Below are positions 12,036 to 21,318 of a stretch of DNA of 64,000 bases, in pieces. A model generated the notes under the pieces. The model searched no databases and was not told the DNA's origin. It was given only the letters and a program-made list of their open reading frames with translations. Numbering within the stretch: position 1 is the first letter of the stretch; each line of letters starts with the position of its first letter. The stretch comes from Planctomycetota bacterium (GTDB lineage Bacteria > Planctomycetota > Planctomycetia > Gemmatales > Gemmataceae), in assembly GCA_003669555.1 (NCBI GenBank), contig QWOS01000111.1:1-64000 (forward strand). The letters run 5' to 3'. A program made the translations under genes and the position numbers.

Positions 12036-14419
12036 ACCTGGATTTCGACCCGTACTTTCCTTGGAACAACCCTGCTGGCCCGCTGTTTTGGCTGGCTTCG
12101 GTGGGGATGCTGTTGCTGGTCCTTGTCACCCTGGCTACTTACCGGGGGGTGCGTGGTGCCACCGGTCCGCGCGTCATGGTGTTGCTGGTCCTGCGGTTGC
12201 TGGCCTTCCTGCTGGCCCTTGGTGTGTTTTTCCGGCCCACGCTGGTGGGAATCGAGGGCGAGAAACGGCAGGGCGTGCTCCTGCTGGCGCTGGATGATTC
12301 CAAAAGCATGGCCACAGCGGATGAGGCGGAGGGTAAATCCCGCTACAGTCGGGCCATCGCTCATCTGGAAGCCGCCCGGCCCCTGCTGACACGACTGGAG
12401 GAGGAGCAGGGTGTGGAGACACGGCTCTATCGCTTCAGCTCCAGGGTGCAGCCGCTGGATGTGGAGTCACCCGGCGCGCCCGAGGGGGTGATCACCGACT
12501 TTGGCGGATCGCTGAAAGCTCTGGAGGAAATGCAGGAGGCGGGGCGTGAGAAGCTGGGTCTGCTGCTGCTTTCCGACGGTATAGACACCGGCAGCCGACG
12601 GGTGCCGGCGCGGGCCGCCGCGGCCGCCTGGCGACGACTGGAATGCCCGCTGCATACCTTCTGGTATGGCAGCCCGGCGGCTGACAGTTCCCGGCGGGAT
12701 GTGGCGCTGGTAGATATCCGCACCGAACCCACACCACGCATTTCCCATGGCGGTGAGATGCGGGTGACAGTGGAGGTGGATGCGCCCGGCTACAGCAAGT
12801 CCAGGGTGCGCTTCAAGCTGCTCATCAATGGCGAAGCGGTGGAGGCCTCGGCGCACCTGGCGGGGGAGGAGGGCGCCGCCAACAGGTCGGGCGAGGTGAA
12901 CATGCGCCAGAACGAGGGCAACATGGTGGTGTTGCGCCATCGGCCGGTGCAGGCCCTGGGTGAGGTGCGGGTCACGGTGGTGGCCTGTGATCCGGGTCGT
13001 GACGATCAACCACTGCCAGGCGAGCAGAACAAGTTGAACAACCGCATCACCACTTTCGCCCAAGTGTCGAAAGAGGGTATGAGCATTCTGCTGGTCGACA
13101 AGCAACGGGCCTGGGAGCCGCAGGTGCTGGCTGACACCCTGGCGCGTGATCCCAACATCAGTATCTATACCGTCTGGTTGCGTGATGACAATGGGGCGCG
13201 GGTGGGTGGCGCTGATGCCGACCTGCTGGATTTGCAAAAGCGTTTTTATGATGTGGTCATTCTCGGTGATGTCACGCCCGCGCAGCTTGAAGCTGCCTCG
13301 CCGGGGGCTGCCACACGCATCGAGGAGATGGTGGCTGAACGCGGTGCCGGCCTGCTGATGATGGGCGGCTATGCTTCATTCGGTAATGGTGGCTGGCAGA
13401 ACACGGCCCTGGCCCGCATGCTGCCGCTGGAGATGGTTGCGGCCCCGCCGGTGGAGGAGAAAGTGAAGATGGTGCCCACAGCCGAGGGATTGCGGGTGTG
13501 CAAATACTTCATGTCGATCGCTGAGCAGGGTGCTGACAGCCGTCAGGCGTGGAATAGCCTGCGCGAACTCGATGGCTACAGCCGCCTGGGCAAGATGAAA
13601 GGTGACGGCACGCTGCTGGCCAGCACCGCCCAGGGGGAGCCGATGCTGGTGGCCAAGCTGGCGCATGGCAAGGGGCGGGTGCTGTCTTTCGCGGGTGACA
13701 CCACGCACCGGTGGATCCGCGACAAGGCCGCGAAGGCATTGCATCAGCGGTTCTGGCAACGCCTGGCCCGCTGGCTGGCCAGGCAGGACCAGCAGGACAG
13801 CCGTGCTTTTCTGGAGCTGGATACCCGCCGCCTGGGTGTGTTGCCGGAGAAGGGCCTGGGGTTCCGTGTGGGCGTGAATGGCCCGGATGGCAAAGCCCTT
13901 GAGAATCCATCCCTCAAAGTGACAGTGCTGGGCCCGGATGGCAAGCCTCTCGGCGCGGGTGGCAAGCCCGCCGAGAGTGGCCAGCCCCTGGGCATTCGCA
14001 AGGAGGGTGGGGAAAACCTGGGCGAGGTGGAAGCAAACTGGCTGGCCGCGCCGGGGGTATACACAGCGCGCCTGGAGGCTTCCGCAAAAATAGCCGATGG
14101 CAGCGAAATTTCCGATACAGTGGAAGCGCGCTTCGAAATTTTCCAGGATGACCGCGAACTGACGCGGGTGAGCAGTGATCCGCGCTTCATGGAGGGACTG
14201 GCCCAGGAGGGTGGTGGCACAGCGCGGCGCGGCGAGGATCTGATCGAACACCTGAGGTCACTGCTGGCCCGCCCGCGCGAAGCCGAGCAGAAAGTGGTGA
14301 GCAGGCACCCTGACTGGAAAGCCACTACCTGGTCGCCTTTCCTCATGGTCTACCTGCTGTTTTTTCTATCATTGCTTTGCGGCGAGTGGGTGCTGCGGCG
14401 AGCCTGGGGCCTGGCCTGA
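12032..14419 (+). CDS. VWA-domain membrane protein (glutamine amidotransferase-like)
   Basis: A 795-residue protein. Two N-terminal membrane segments (about 16-35 and 48-68) precede a VWA domain with an imperfect MIDAS (LLLALDDSKSMAT). A large region follows that in related planctomycete proteins is called class-I glutamine-amidotransferase-like (around 340-600, with GDVTPAQLEA and LLMMGGYASFGNGGW). The protein ends in a beta-rich segment and one last helix (about 768-788). The ATG overlaps the stop of the BatA-type gene, so the two are coupled and probably form one membrane complex with extracytoplasmic domains. No catalytic Cys-His-Glu triad is obvious, so amidotransferase activity is not expected. 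Confidence 0.85.
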   Translation: MNLDFDPYFPWNNPAGPLFWLASVGMLLLVLVTLATYRGVRGATGPRVMVLLVLRLLAFLLALGVFFRPTLVGIEGEKRQGVLLLALDDSKSMATADEAEGKSRYSRAIAHLEAARPLLTRLEEEQGVETRLYRFSSRVQPLDVESPGAPEGVITDFGGSLKALEEMQEAGREKLGLLLLSDGIDTGSRRVPARAAAAAWRRLECPLHTFWYGSPAADSSRRDVALVDIRTEPTPRISHGGEMRVTVEVDAPGYSKSRVRFKLLINGEAVEASAHLAGEEGAANRSGEVNMRQNEGNMVVLRHRPVQALGEVRVTVVACDPGRDDQPLPGEQNKLNNRITTFAQVSKEGMSILLVDKQRAWEPQVLADTLARDPNISIYTVWLRDDNGARVGGADADLLDLQKRFYDVVILGDVTPAQLEAASPGAATRIEEMVAERGAGLLMMGGYASFGNGGWQNTALARMLPLEMVAAPPVEEKVKMVPTAEGLRVCKYFMSIAEQGADSRQAWNSLRELDGYSRLGKMKGDGTLLASTAQGEPMLVAKLAHGKGRVLSFAGDTTHRWIRDKAAKALHQRFWQRLARWLARQDQQDSRAFLELDTRRLGVLPEKGLGFRVGVNGPDGKALENPSLKVTVLGPDGKPLGAGGKPAESGQPLGIRKEGGENLGEVEANWLAAPGVYTARLEASAKIADGSEISDTVEARFEIFQDDRELTRVSSDPRFMEGLAQEGGGTARRGEDLIEHLRSLLARPREAEQKVVSRHPDWKATTWSPFLMVYLLFFLSLLCGEWVLRRAWGLA

Positions 14420-14422
14420 AAC

Positions 14423-15061
14423 ATGGATGAAGAACAAACAGTTATTCCTGATCCCCTGTCTCGCAATCAGATCATGCAAATGGCCATGGTTGTAGAGGGA
14501 TTGCTGATACCCGGGGCCATTCTTATCGGCTGGTGGGGTGGCTTCGACCCCCTGGACAAGCTGGCTCTCACCCGGGTCGATCTGATCTGGGGCGTGGCGG
14601 GCGGCCTGGGGCTGGCCCTGCTGGTAGTGGCGGTGCTGGCCTTGCCACTGCAGCCCGTGCGGGCCTTTCGGGAATTGATGGATGGGCAGGTCAATCCCAT
14701 GCTGGCGGCCAGCACCTATCCCGACCGTTTGGGCATCGCCCTGCTCGCCGGCTTCTGCGAGGAAATGCTCTTCCGTGGCGCCATCCAGACTTTGCTGGGC
14801 CAGACCTCGATCGGGCCCTGGGGGGGGATCGTGATTGCCTCGGTGCTTTTTGGGGCCTTGCATGGTCTGTCGCTGATCTACTTTGTGGCGGCCACCCTGA
14901 TTGGTTGCCTGCTGGGCTGGCTGTACGAGCACACCGGCAACCTGTTGGGGCCCATGGTGCTGCATGGTCTGTACGATCTGGTGATTCTGCTGCTGCTGGT
15001 GCCCTACCAGCCGGTGGAGGACAGCGAGGAAGACGCCCCTGACGATGACAGTTGGGGTTGA
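14423..15061 (+). CDS. CPBP family intramembrane metalloprotease
   Basis: A 212-residue, multi-span membrane protein of the CPBP (Abi/CAAX) family. The diagnostic glutamate motif is CEEMLFRG (near 113-120), followed by the second motif FGALHG and a third HGLYD, which supply the metal-binding His and Asp. The C-terminal tail is acidic. It begins 3 bp after the VWA gene, so it is probably part of the same transcript. Substrate unknown; cleavage or quality control of the neighbouring membrane proteins is possible but unproved. Confidence 0.9.
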   Translation: MDEEQTVIPDPLSRNQIMQMAMVVEGLLIPGAILIGWWGGFDPLDKLALTRVDLIWGVAGGLGLALLVVAVLALPLQPVRAFRELMDGQVNPMLAASTYPDRLGIALLAGFCEEMLFRGAIQTLLGQTSIGPWGGIVIASVLFGALHGLSLIYFVAATLIGCLLGWLYEHTGNLLGPMVLHGLYDLVILLLLVPYQPVEDSEEDAPDDDSWG

Positions 15062-15113
15062 TCCACGCAGCGGTGGCCAGGGTGCCGGCGTGGAGACTGA
15101 AAGGCCCGGGGGA

Positions 15114-17111
15114 TTAGCCCTTGCGGGCTTTTTCCTGCTCCTCGGTGAACCAGCGGTTCAGGTCGGCATGTTTGGCTGGTGTGGTCAGTTCGCGGAGCAG
15201 TCGGAGTTGGTCCAGGGCCTCCGCGTTTTTTCCCTGGCGGAGCAGGGCTAGCAGGAGCAGGCTACGGGTCTGCACCCGGCTGGGCTCGGTCTTCAACCCG
15301 GCCAGGCAGGCCTGCACGGCGCCGGCGGCATCACCATCGCGCAACAAGGCTACGGCCAATTGGTGTTGATAGCCGGGGTGATGCGGGTTGATGGCGACAG
15401 CGGCGCGAAAGTGGGCAATGGCTTCCTCGCGCCGGCCCAGTTCCAGGGCCACCAGGCCGGCACCAAAACGCGTTTTTTCGTGGCCGGGAAGAGCCAGCGC
15501 CGAGCGCTGGTATTCGGGCATCGCCTCGTTGGGCCGGTCGAGCAAAAACAGGGCATCGGCGCGGGCCTCCACGGCGGGCCAGTCCTGCGGGTCAAGGCGG
15601 ACTGCGGCATCCAGGTTCGGCAGGGCGGCGGCTGCCAGATCGCGGCTCATTTCGAGGGGCGGTTCCAGGTTGAGCATGGCCATGCGGGCCAGACCCAGAT
15701 TGCGCTGCAGACCGGGATCATCCGGAGTAATCAGATGGGAATGGAACGCGACAAGATCATAAGGGGATGGAAACGGGCGGGGCCGCTGGCTGGCCGGGTT
15801 GGTTTTCACGGGCAGGCGGGGGATGGTGTGGTCGGTGAGGGCGGCATGATTCACCCTGGCGACGCCTGTCTGCGGCATGTGGCAGGCGACACAACTGTCG
15901 CCTGGCTGTTGTTGCAGGCGGACGGGTTCAGGCAGGGCGCAGGGTTTCTCGGCATGACAGACCAGACATCTGGCACGGTAATGGGTCAGCTTTGCCTGCG
16001 GATTTTCTGGCATGGAGTGGGGGTCGTGGCACGAGGTGCAGCCCATCCGGGCTGGCTCGGGCGATGCCAGGTAGCATTGGCTCTGCCGCATTTGTTCCAC
16101 AGTATGGACGAACTTGTGGCTGCCATCAGCCTGCCTGCCATCGACAAAGTCCATCAGGAAATCCTGCAGGGGCAGGCCAGGCCGGAAGTCGAACTCGGTC
16201 AGGCCACGGCCTGTGACGCGCTGGTCACCCTGCAAATGGCACTGTTCGCACACAGCCTGGCGGAGCGAATGATCCAGCCATTTCGGATTGACAATAGTGG
16301 TATCCATGCCTTCTGATGGGCCGTCGCACGACAAACGGGCGGCCACATGCTTTTCACCGGGCCCGTGGCAGCGTTCACAGCCGATGGGCAGGCCGTGGAA
16401 AACCGGCTGGCGGTAGCGATTCAGCGTTCCATCCATATGATCGACCTGATTGCAGTGGCAGAACAGGCAGGCCGGCGACACCGGGCGGCTGAAATGCTGG
16501 TTTTTCTCGAGGTACCCGGGGGACAGGTTCCACACCTGACCCGACTGGTACCAGGTGCAGGGCGACTCGAAGAGATACCCATCCTGCTCCACCATGTAGC
16601 TGCGGCCTTTGGCACCCGAGCCTATCGCAAAAAGCGCTTTCATTTCGCGGGTGAATTCGCCAACAGGCTGACCGGTGACCTGGGCCGGTCGTTCTTCCCG
16701 GTGGAACCCTCCCTGCCCAGGCAAACCCACGGTATAGCGAAACCCACCCGCTGTGAACGGGTTGTTGGCTGCCGCGTCATGGCGTTCGATGGGGGTGGAC
16801 TGTTCCACCCAGGCCATGGCCTGCCCCATGGGGTGTTTGGCGAAACTGTCGAGGTGGCTTTGGTGGCAGCCCGCGCAAGCCTCGTCGCCGACATATCGCA
16901 CCGAGGGATGGATATTCTGGAACGGTCCGGCGTACGACAGGCGAGGATCAGGCGGCGGGGCCTGGCGCGCACTGTAGGGCCACCACAGGCCCCACCCAAG
17001 AGCCACCGCCACCACGGCGGCCACCGCCATTGGCAGGGCCAGGCGCTGGAGCAGGGTTCGTCCCGAGGAAGTAGCTGGAGCCAAAGCGGATTCTCCCATG
17101 AGATCACCCAT
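15114..17111 (-). CDS. Heptaheme cytochrome c with TPR repeats
   Basis: An exported or membrane-anchored multiheme protein of about 665 residues. One hydrophobic segment near residues 22-42 anchors or exports it. Seven CxxCH heme sites follow: CAGCH, CLFCH, CERCH, CEQCH, CTSCH, CLVCH and CVACH, the last four in the doubled-CxxCH style. The C-terminal 230 residues are TPR-like repeats (RPNEAMPEYQRSALALPGHEKT and following). The ATG at 17111 is chosen; 17099 is also possible, and an in-frame TTG at 17135 is less likely. It is downstream of, and codirectional with, the two barrel genes. Role in electron transfer is inferred from the hemes; the redox partner is unknown. Confidence 0.9.
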   Translation of the reverse strand: MGDLMGESALAPATSSGRTLLQRLALPMAVAAVVAVALGWGLWWPYSARQAPPPDPRLSYAGPFQNIHPSVRYVGDEACAGCHQSHLDSFAKHPMGQAMAWVEQSTPIERHDAAANNPFTAGGFRYTVGLPGQGGFHREERPAQVTGQPVGEFTREMKALFAIGSGAKGRSYMVEQDGYLFESPCTWYQSGQVWNLSPGYLEKNQHFSRPVSPACLFCHCNQVDHMDGTLNRYRQPVFHGLPIGCERCHGPGEKHVAARLSCDGPSEGMDTTIVNPKWLDHSLRQAVCEQCHLQGDQRVTGRGLTEFDFRPGLPLQDFLMDFVDGRQADGSHKFVHTVEQMRQSQCYLASPEPARMGCTSCHDPHSMPENPQAKLTHYRARCLVCHAEKPCALPEPVRLQQQPGDSCVACHMPQTGVARVNHAALTDHTIPRLPVKTNPASQRPRPFPSPYDLVAFHSHLITPDDPGLQRNLGLARMAMLNLEPPLEMSRDLAAAALPNLDAAVRLDPQDWPAVEARADALFLLDRPNEAMPEYQRSALALPGHEKTRFGAGLVALELGRREEAIAHFRAAVAINPHHPGYQHQLAVALLRDGDAAGAVQACLAGLKTEPSRVQTRSLLLLALLRQGKNAEALDQLRLLRELTTPAKHADLNRWFTEEQEKARKG

Positions 17112-17296
17112 CAGGATTCCAGAGCGGCATGCCAAAAGGCAGCCGGTAAATTCCTGTTTGCCTGCGGAACGATACGAGTGTAATGGTTTTTTCCGGTTGT
17201 TTCACGCCATTTTTCCCGATCCCTCCCCTATCGGTCCGGAGCGCCCTCTTGTCCCGGAACCATAGGCGACCGGCGCCGGGGATGGTTGTGCCTTGG

Positions 17297-18907
17297 CTAA
17301 AACTTGAAGGACACCTGCACAAAGGTCGAGCTGCTGTCCGATACCTTGCCGGTGCTACGCAGGAAGTCGCCGCCATACAACTTGGACCAGCCGCTCATCA
17401 GGTCGGTGCGCGGGCCGAGGTGGAAGTAGAAAACGACATTGTATTCGTCGCCGACATAGTTGCCGGCGGAACCGTTGCGGCTCAAACGCCCGGGCTGGCC
17501 GTTGGCGAAATACAGTGCATCCCGGGCCGAGGCCAGCCAGAAGTTGTGGTGCTGCAACATGCAGGTGATCCAGGGGCTCGGGTAAAAATACGCCACCTGG
17601 CTCACATCGTGGATGTTTTGGCGCCCCACCAGATCACACCAGCCCAGGTAAGAATGCCCAAAGGGAAAGAGTTGCTGGAAAGTGTTGCTGTTTCCGGTTC
17701 TGAATGTTTTGGAACCGGACGCGCAATCGTAGTTCAGCCAGACCACCGGCTCCAAGGGCAGATTCTCGAAGCGCCGCCCCAGATTCACGGTGGCCATGCC
17801 GGCAGTGAGGGGCTGACCGTAGTAAATGATGCCCTGCTGCACGGCGGCTTCGAAGTCATAGAGCCAGTCATTGTCATTGCCAGTAGCCCGTGCTCCCAGG
17901 GTGACAAAATTTCCCCGGGGAATGGGTGTGCCACCTTCCTCCACAAACAGCTTGGTGTTGCTGTACCACAGCGCGTACAGGTCAGCGGAGTGTTCCGCAT
18001 CGGGCCGGTGGGTCCACCAGATGCCGGAAAAATTGCAACTGGTTTCAGCCCAGCCCCAGCCTTTCGGGTCGGGGATGACCGGTTGTAACCAGAACATGTT
18101 CAGTGAGTTGGTATCGCCAAGGTGCATCATGCGCGCTCCCTGGAATGTGCGTCGGGTGTTCGACCAGTCGGAGGTGCTGATCAGTCTCTGCGAGCCGAGC
18201 AGCAATTCCTGCCTGCCAAAGCGGACCACCAGGGGGGCATCGTTCGTTTCCAGCAGCTTCATTTCCGCGAAGAGGTCGAGGAAATCGGCGGGATCCTTGT
18301 CGGGCAGCACCGGAGCAATGTCGTTGTTCCAGATATCGGCGGTGATGAATTCGCCGTAGATCCGGAAGGTATCGTGGTACCACATGTCGGCGAAAAGCCG
18401 GGCGCGGAACAGGTCGTAGGAGTTGTCAATCGGCCGCAGCCGCGCATTCTCCTCATTGGTGTAGCGGTAACGCACCCCGCCGCCGGTGGCCAGCAGCCAG
18501 TTGTCGCCTACCGGGATGCGTTTCATCTCGTCCAGCACCGGAAAAGACCGGTCATCACCGGGAGGTTCCACCTTGCGGAAATCCAGTTCGAAAATGGGCT
18601 GGAATCCCGGCAGGACGGGGGCCCAGGCGGTGGCTGGCAGGGTGGGGCGCTCAATGCCACGCAGCCAGTCGATGCCCGAATAGAATCCATCCCCCGTGCT
18701 GACGGGTATGGAAAAAAAACCGGGTCTGACAGCGGGGGCTGGGCGAGGAACCTTGCTCCACCAGTCCGGGTGGTCTGCAGGCATGGCGACGGTGGCCGGC
18801 GTTTCCGCTGAAGTCGCCGAAACCTCTGCCGGCAGCTCCTCTCCCGGCGCAGCGGCCAGGCTGAGCCATGCAAGACAACGGATCGCCATGGGGCTCAACA
18901 GGGACAT
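17297..18907 (-). CDS. Alginate-export-type outer-membrane barrel, copy 1
   Basis: A 536-residue protein with an N-terminal signal sequence (MAIRCLAWLSLAAAPGEE), a linker to about residue 110, then a long amphipathic beta-strand region matching the alginate export (AlgE-like porin) family: repeated aromatic strands such as YDLFRARLFADMWYHDTFRI and the LVVRFGRQELLLGSQR segment. The final residue is Phe (VSFKF), as expected for BAM-inserted barrels. The ATG at 18907 has a GGAGG site. It is a tandem paralogue of the gene at 19161-20771, same length, with very similar upstream and downstream flanks. The true substrate need not be alginate. Confidence 0.88.
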   Translation of the reverse strand: MSLLSPMAIRCLAWLSLAAAPGEELPAEVSATSAETPATVAMPADHPDWWSKVPRPAPAVRPGFFSIPVSTGDGFYSGIDWLRGIERPTLPATAWAPVLPGFQPIFELDFRKVEPPGDDRSFPVLDEMKRIPVGDNWLLATGGGVRYRYTNEENARLRPIDNSYDLFRARLFADMWYHDTFRIYGEFITADIWNNDIAPVLPDKDPADFLDLFAEMKLLETNDAPLVVRFGRQELLLGSQRLISTSDWSNTRRTFQGARMMHLGDTNSLNMFWLQPVIPDPKGWGWAETSCNFSGIWWTHRPDAEHSADLYALWYSNTKLFVEEGGTPIPRGNFVTLGARATGNDNDWLYDFEAAVQQGIIYYGQPLTAGMATVNLGRRFENLPLEPVVWLNYDCASGSKTFRTGNSNTFQQLFPFGHSYLGWCDLVGRQNIHDVSQVAYFYPSPWITCMLQHHNFWLASARDALYFANGQPGRLSRNGSAGNYVGDEYNVVFYFHLGPRTDLMSGWSKLYGGDFLRSTGKVSDSSSTFVQVSFKF

Positions 18908-19160
18908 ACCGAACCTCCATGAACAGAAGAATCGGACTATGCGGTCGCCAAATCCGCATCAATTGCCCGACCCGCACCACCAGTTCAGGCAGCATGGTTG
19001 TACGAATCGTTAAATCTTTCCCAGATTTCCAGGCACTGTCGGCCGGGCGGACAGCATCTTCCAGCGGGACCATGGCAGGCATTACGGTGAGGGGGACCGC
19101 ATCCATGCAATTATTGAGGAACCATGGGCGACCTGGCGCCGGGGATGGTTGCGCCTTGGC

Positions 19161-20771
19161 TCAGAACTTGAAGGACATCTGCACAAAGGTTGCGCTGCTG
19201 TCCGACACCTTGCCGGTGCCACGCAGGAAGTCGCCACCATACAACTTGGACCAGCCGCTCATCAGGTCGGTGCGCGGGCCGAGGTGGAAGCTGAAAATGA
19301 GGTTGTACTCTTTGCCGACATAGGTGCCGGCGGAACCGTTACGGCTCAAACGCCCGGGCTGGCCATTGGCGAAGTACAGCGCATCCCGGGCCGAGGCCAG
19401 CCAGAAGTTGTGGTGCTGCAGCATGCAGGTGATCCAGGGAGCCGGGTTTAAATATGCCACCTGGCTCACATCGTGGATGTTTTGGCGGCCCACCAGATCG
19501 CACCAGCCCAGGTAATAATGGCCAAAGGGGAAGAGTTGCTGGAAGGTGTTGCTGCTTCCGGTTCTGAATGTTTCAGAACCGGAAGCGTAGTCGTAGTTCA
19601 GCCAGACCACCGGCTCCAAGGGCAGATTCTCGAAGCGCCGGCCCAGATTCACGGTAGCCATGCCGGCGGTGAGGGGCTGTCCGTTGTAGATGATGCCCTG
19701 CTGCAGGGCGGCTTCGAAGTCATAGAGCCAGTCATTGTCATTGCCGGTGGCCCGTGCACCCAGGGTGGCAAAATTTCCCCGGGGAATGGGTGTGCCACCT
19801 TGCTCCACAAACGGCTTGGTGTTGCTGTACCAGAGCGCGTACAGGTCGACCGAGTGTTCCGCATCAGGCCGGTGTGTCCACCAGATGCCGGAAAAATTGC
19901 AACTGGTTTCAGCCCAGCCCCAGCCGTTCGGGTCGGGGATGACCGGTTGTACCCAGAACATGTTCAGTGAGTTGGTATCGCCAAGGTGCATCATGCGTGC
20001 GCCCTGGAATGTGCGTCGGGTGTTGGACCAGTCGGCGGTGGTGATCAGTCGCTGGGAGCCGAGCAGTAATTCCTGCCTGCCAAAGCGGACCACCAGGGGG
20101 GCATCGTTCGTTTCCAGCAGCTTCATTTCCGCGAAGAGGTCGAGAAAGTCGGCGGGATCCTTGTCGGGCAGCACTGGAGGCAGGTCGTTGTTCCAGATTT
20201 CGGCGGTGATGAATTCGGCGTAGATCCGGAAGGTGTCGTGGTACCAGATGTCGGCGAAAAGCCGGGTGCGGTACAGGTCGTACGAGTTGTCAATCGGCCG
20301 CAGCCGTGCATTCCCTTCATTGGTAAAGCGGTAACGCATCTCGCCACCGGTGGCCAGCAGCCAGTTGTCGCCCACCGGGATGCGTTTCATCTCGTCCAGC
20401 ACCGGAAAAGACCGGTCGTCGCCGGGAGGTTCCACCTTGCGGAAATCCAGTTCGAAAATGGGTTGGAGTCCAGGCAGGATGGGGGCCCAGGCGGTGGCCG
20501 GCTGCCTCGGGCGCTCCATGCCACGCAGCCAGTCGATGCCCGAATAGAATTCATCCCCCGTTTTGATAGGGATGGGAAAAAAGCCTAGTCTGACAGCCGG
20601 AGGCCCACGAGGAACCTTGCTCCACCAGTCCGGGTGGTCTGCAGGTATAGCCAGGGTGGTGGGCGTCTCCGCTGAAGTCGCCGAAACTTCTGCCAGCTCC
20701 TCCTGCCCCGGCAGGGCGGCCAGGCTGAGCCATGCAAGACACTGGATCACCATGGGGCCCAACAGGGACAT
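19161..20771 (-). CDS. Alginate-export-type outer-membrane barrel, copy 2
   Basis: A 536-residue near-copy of the gene at 17297-18907, collinear without length change and ending MSFKF. Differences concentrate in the signal peptide and linker (residues 1-110) and in scattered surface-loop positions; the strands are almost identical. The ATG at 20771 has the same upstream GGAGG context as copy 1, because the duplication includes the leader region. Both copies keep full reading frames, so both are probably functional outer-membrane porins. Confidence 0.88.
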   Translation of the reverse strand: MSLLGPMVIQCLAWLSLAALPGQEELAEVSATSAETPTTLAIPADHPDWWSKVPRGPPAVRLGFFPIPIKTGDEFYSGIDWLRGMERPRQPATAWAPILPGLQPIFELDFRKVEPPGDDRSFPVLDEMKRIPVGDNWLLATGGEMRYRFTNEGNARLRPIDNSYDLYRTRLFADIWYHDTFRIYAEFITAEIWNNDLPPVLPDKDPADFLDLFAEMKLLETNDAPLVVRFGRQELLLGSQRLITTADWSNTRRTFQGARMMHLGDTNSLNMFWVQPVIPDPNGWGWAETSCNFSGIWWTHRPDAEHSVDLYALWYSNTKPFVEQGGTPIPRGNFATLGARATGNDNDWLYDFEAALQQGIIYNGQPLTAGMATVNLGRRFENLPLEPVVWLNYDYASGSETFRTGSSNTFQQLFPFGHYYLGWCDLVGRQNIHDVSQVAYLNPAPWITCMLQHHNFWLASARDALYFANGQPGRLSRNGSAGTYVGKEYNLIFSFHLGPRTDLMSGWSKLYGGDFLRGTGKVSDSSATFVQMSFKF

Positions 20772-21008
20772 ACCGAACCTCCATGAACAGAAGAATCGGA
20801 CTATGCGGTCGCCAAATCCGCATCAATTGCCCGACCCGCACCACCGGTTCAGGCCGCATGGTTGTCCGGGCCGTCAAATATTGCCCAGACTGCCAGGTGC
20901 TGTTGGCCGGGCGGACTGGATCTTCCCGCAGGCCCATGGCAGCCATAGCGGTGACGGGTACCGCGCCAGCAGATTTTCTTCCCCTGGCAAAGCAGCTCTG
21001 GGTGTTTG

Positions 21009-21266
21009 ATGAGCCATGTCTCCAGCCGCCCCTACGAGGGGCAGCGCCTGGGAACGCTGGTGCCGGGCTTGGTACCCACAATGGCTGATGTGCCCCAGCT
21101 CGTGGGTCTGATGGCTCCCCGCAGGGTGGTGGTGGCGGGTGGCATGGATGCCCAGGGTAGTGGCCTGCCGGTGGCTGCCATCAATGGCATGTTCCGGGTG
21201 ACAGGCAAGCATGTCAGCGTGATCGAGCCGGCTGAAACCGGGCTGGCCCGGGAGCTGCTAAGATAG
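21009..21266 (+). pseudogene. C-terminal remnant of an acetylxylan-esterase-like hydrolase
   Basis: An 85-codon frame whose sequence (GQRLGTLVPG, then DVPQLVGLMAPRRVVVAGG) resembles the C-terminal part of planctomycete dienelactone-hydrolase/acetylxylan-esterase-like proteins, around the 'LIAPRP' strand before the catalytic His. Nothing upstream encodes the nucleophile domain, because the duplicated barrel leader lies directly before it. It has no clear ribosome binding site. Most likely it is a truncated relic left by the rearrangement that placed the barrel genes here; a genuine small gene is less likely. Confidence 0.45.
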
Positions 21267-21318
21267 CGCTAAAGGGCGGGTCCAGTGCCCATCTGTGCTT
21301 CCATGGGATGACCTGTTG

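Larger units (their letters stand above)
17260..20966. repeat. Direct tandem duplication, period about 1864 bp
   Basis: The barrel gene plus flanks is present twice (about 17260-19103 and 19120-20966). The homology includes the segment before the start codons (18908-19003 versus 20772-20867, nearly identical) and fades over the next 100 bp. At the other end, the 'ggcgccggggatggttg' segment is shared. Upstream control signals are therefore duplicated too. Confidence 0.85.
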
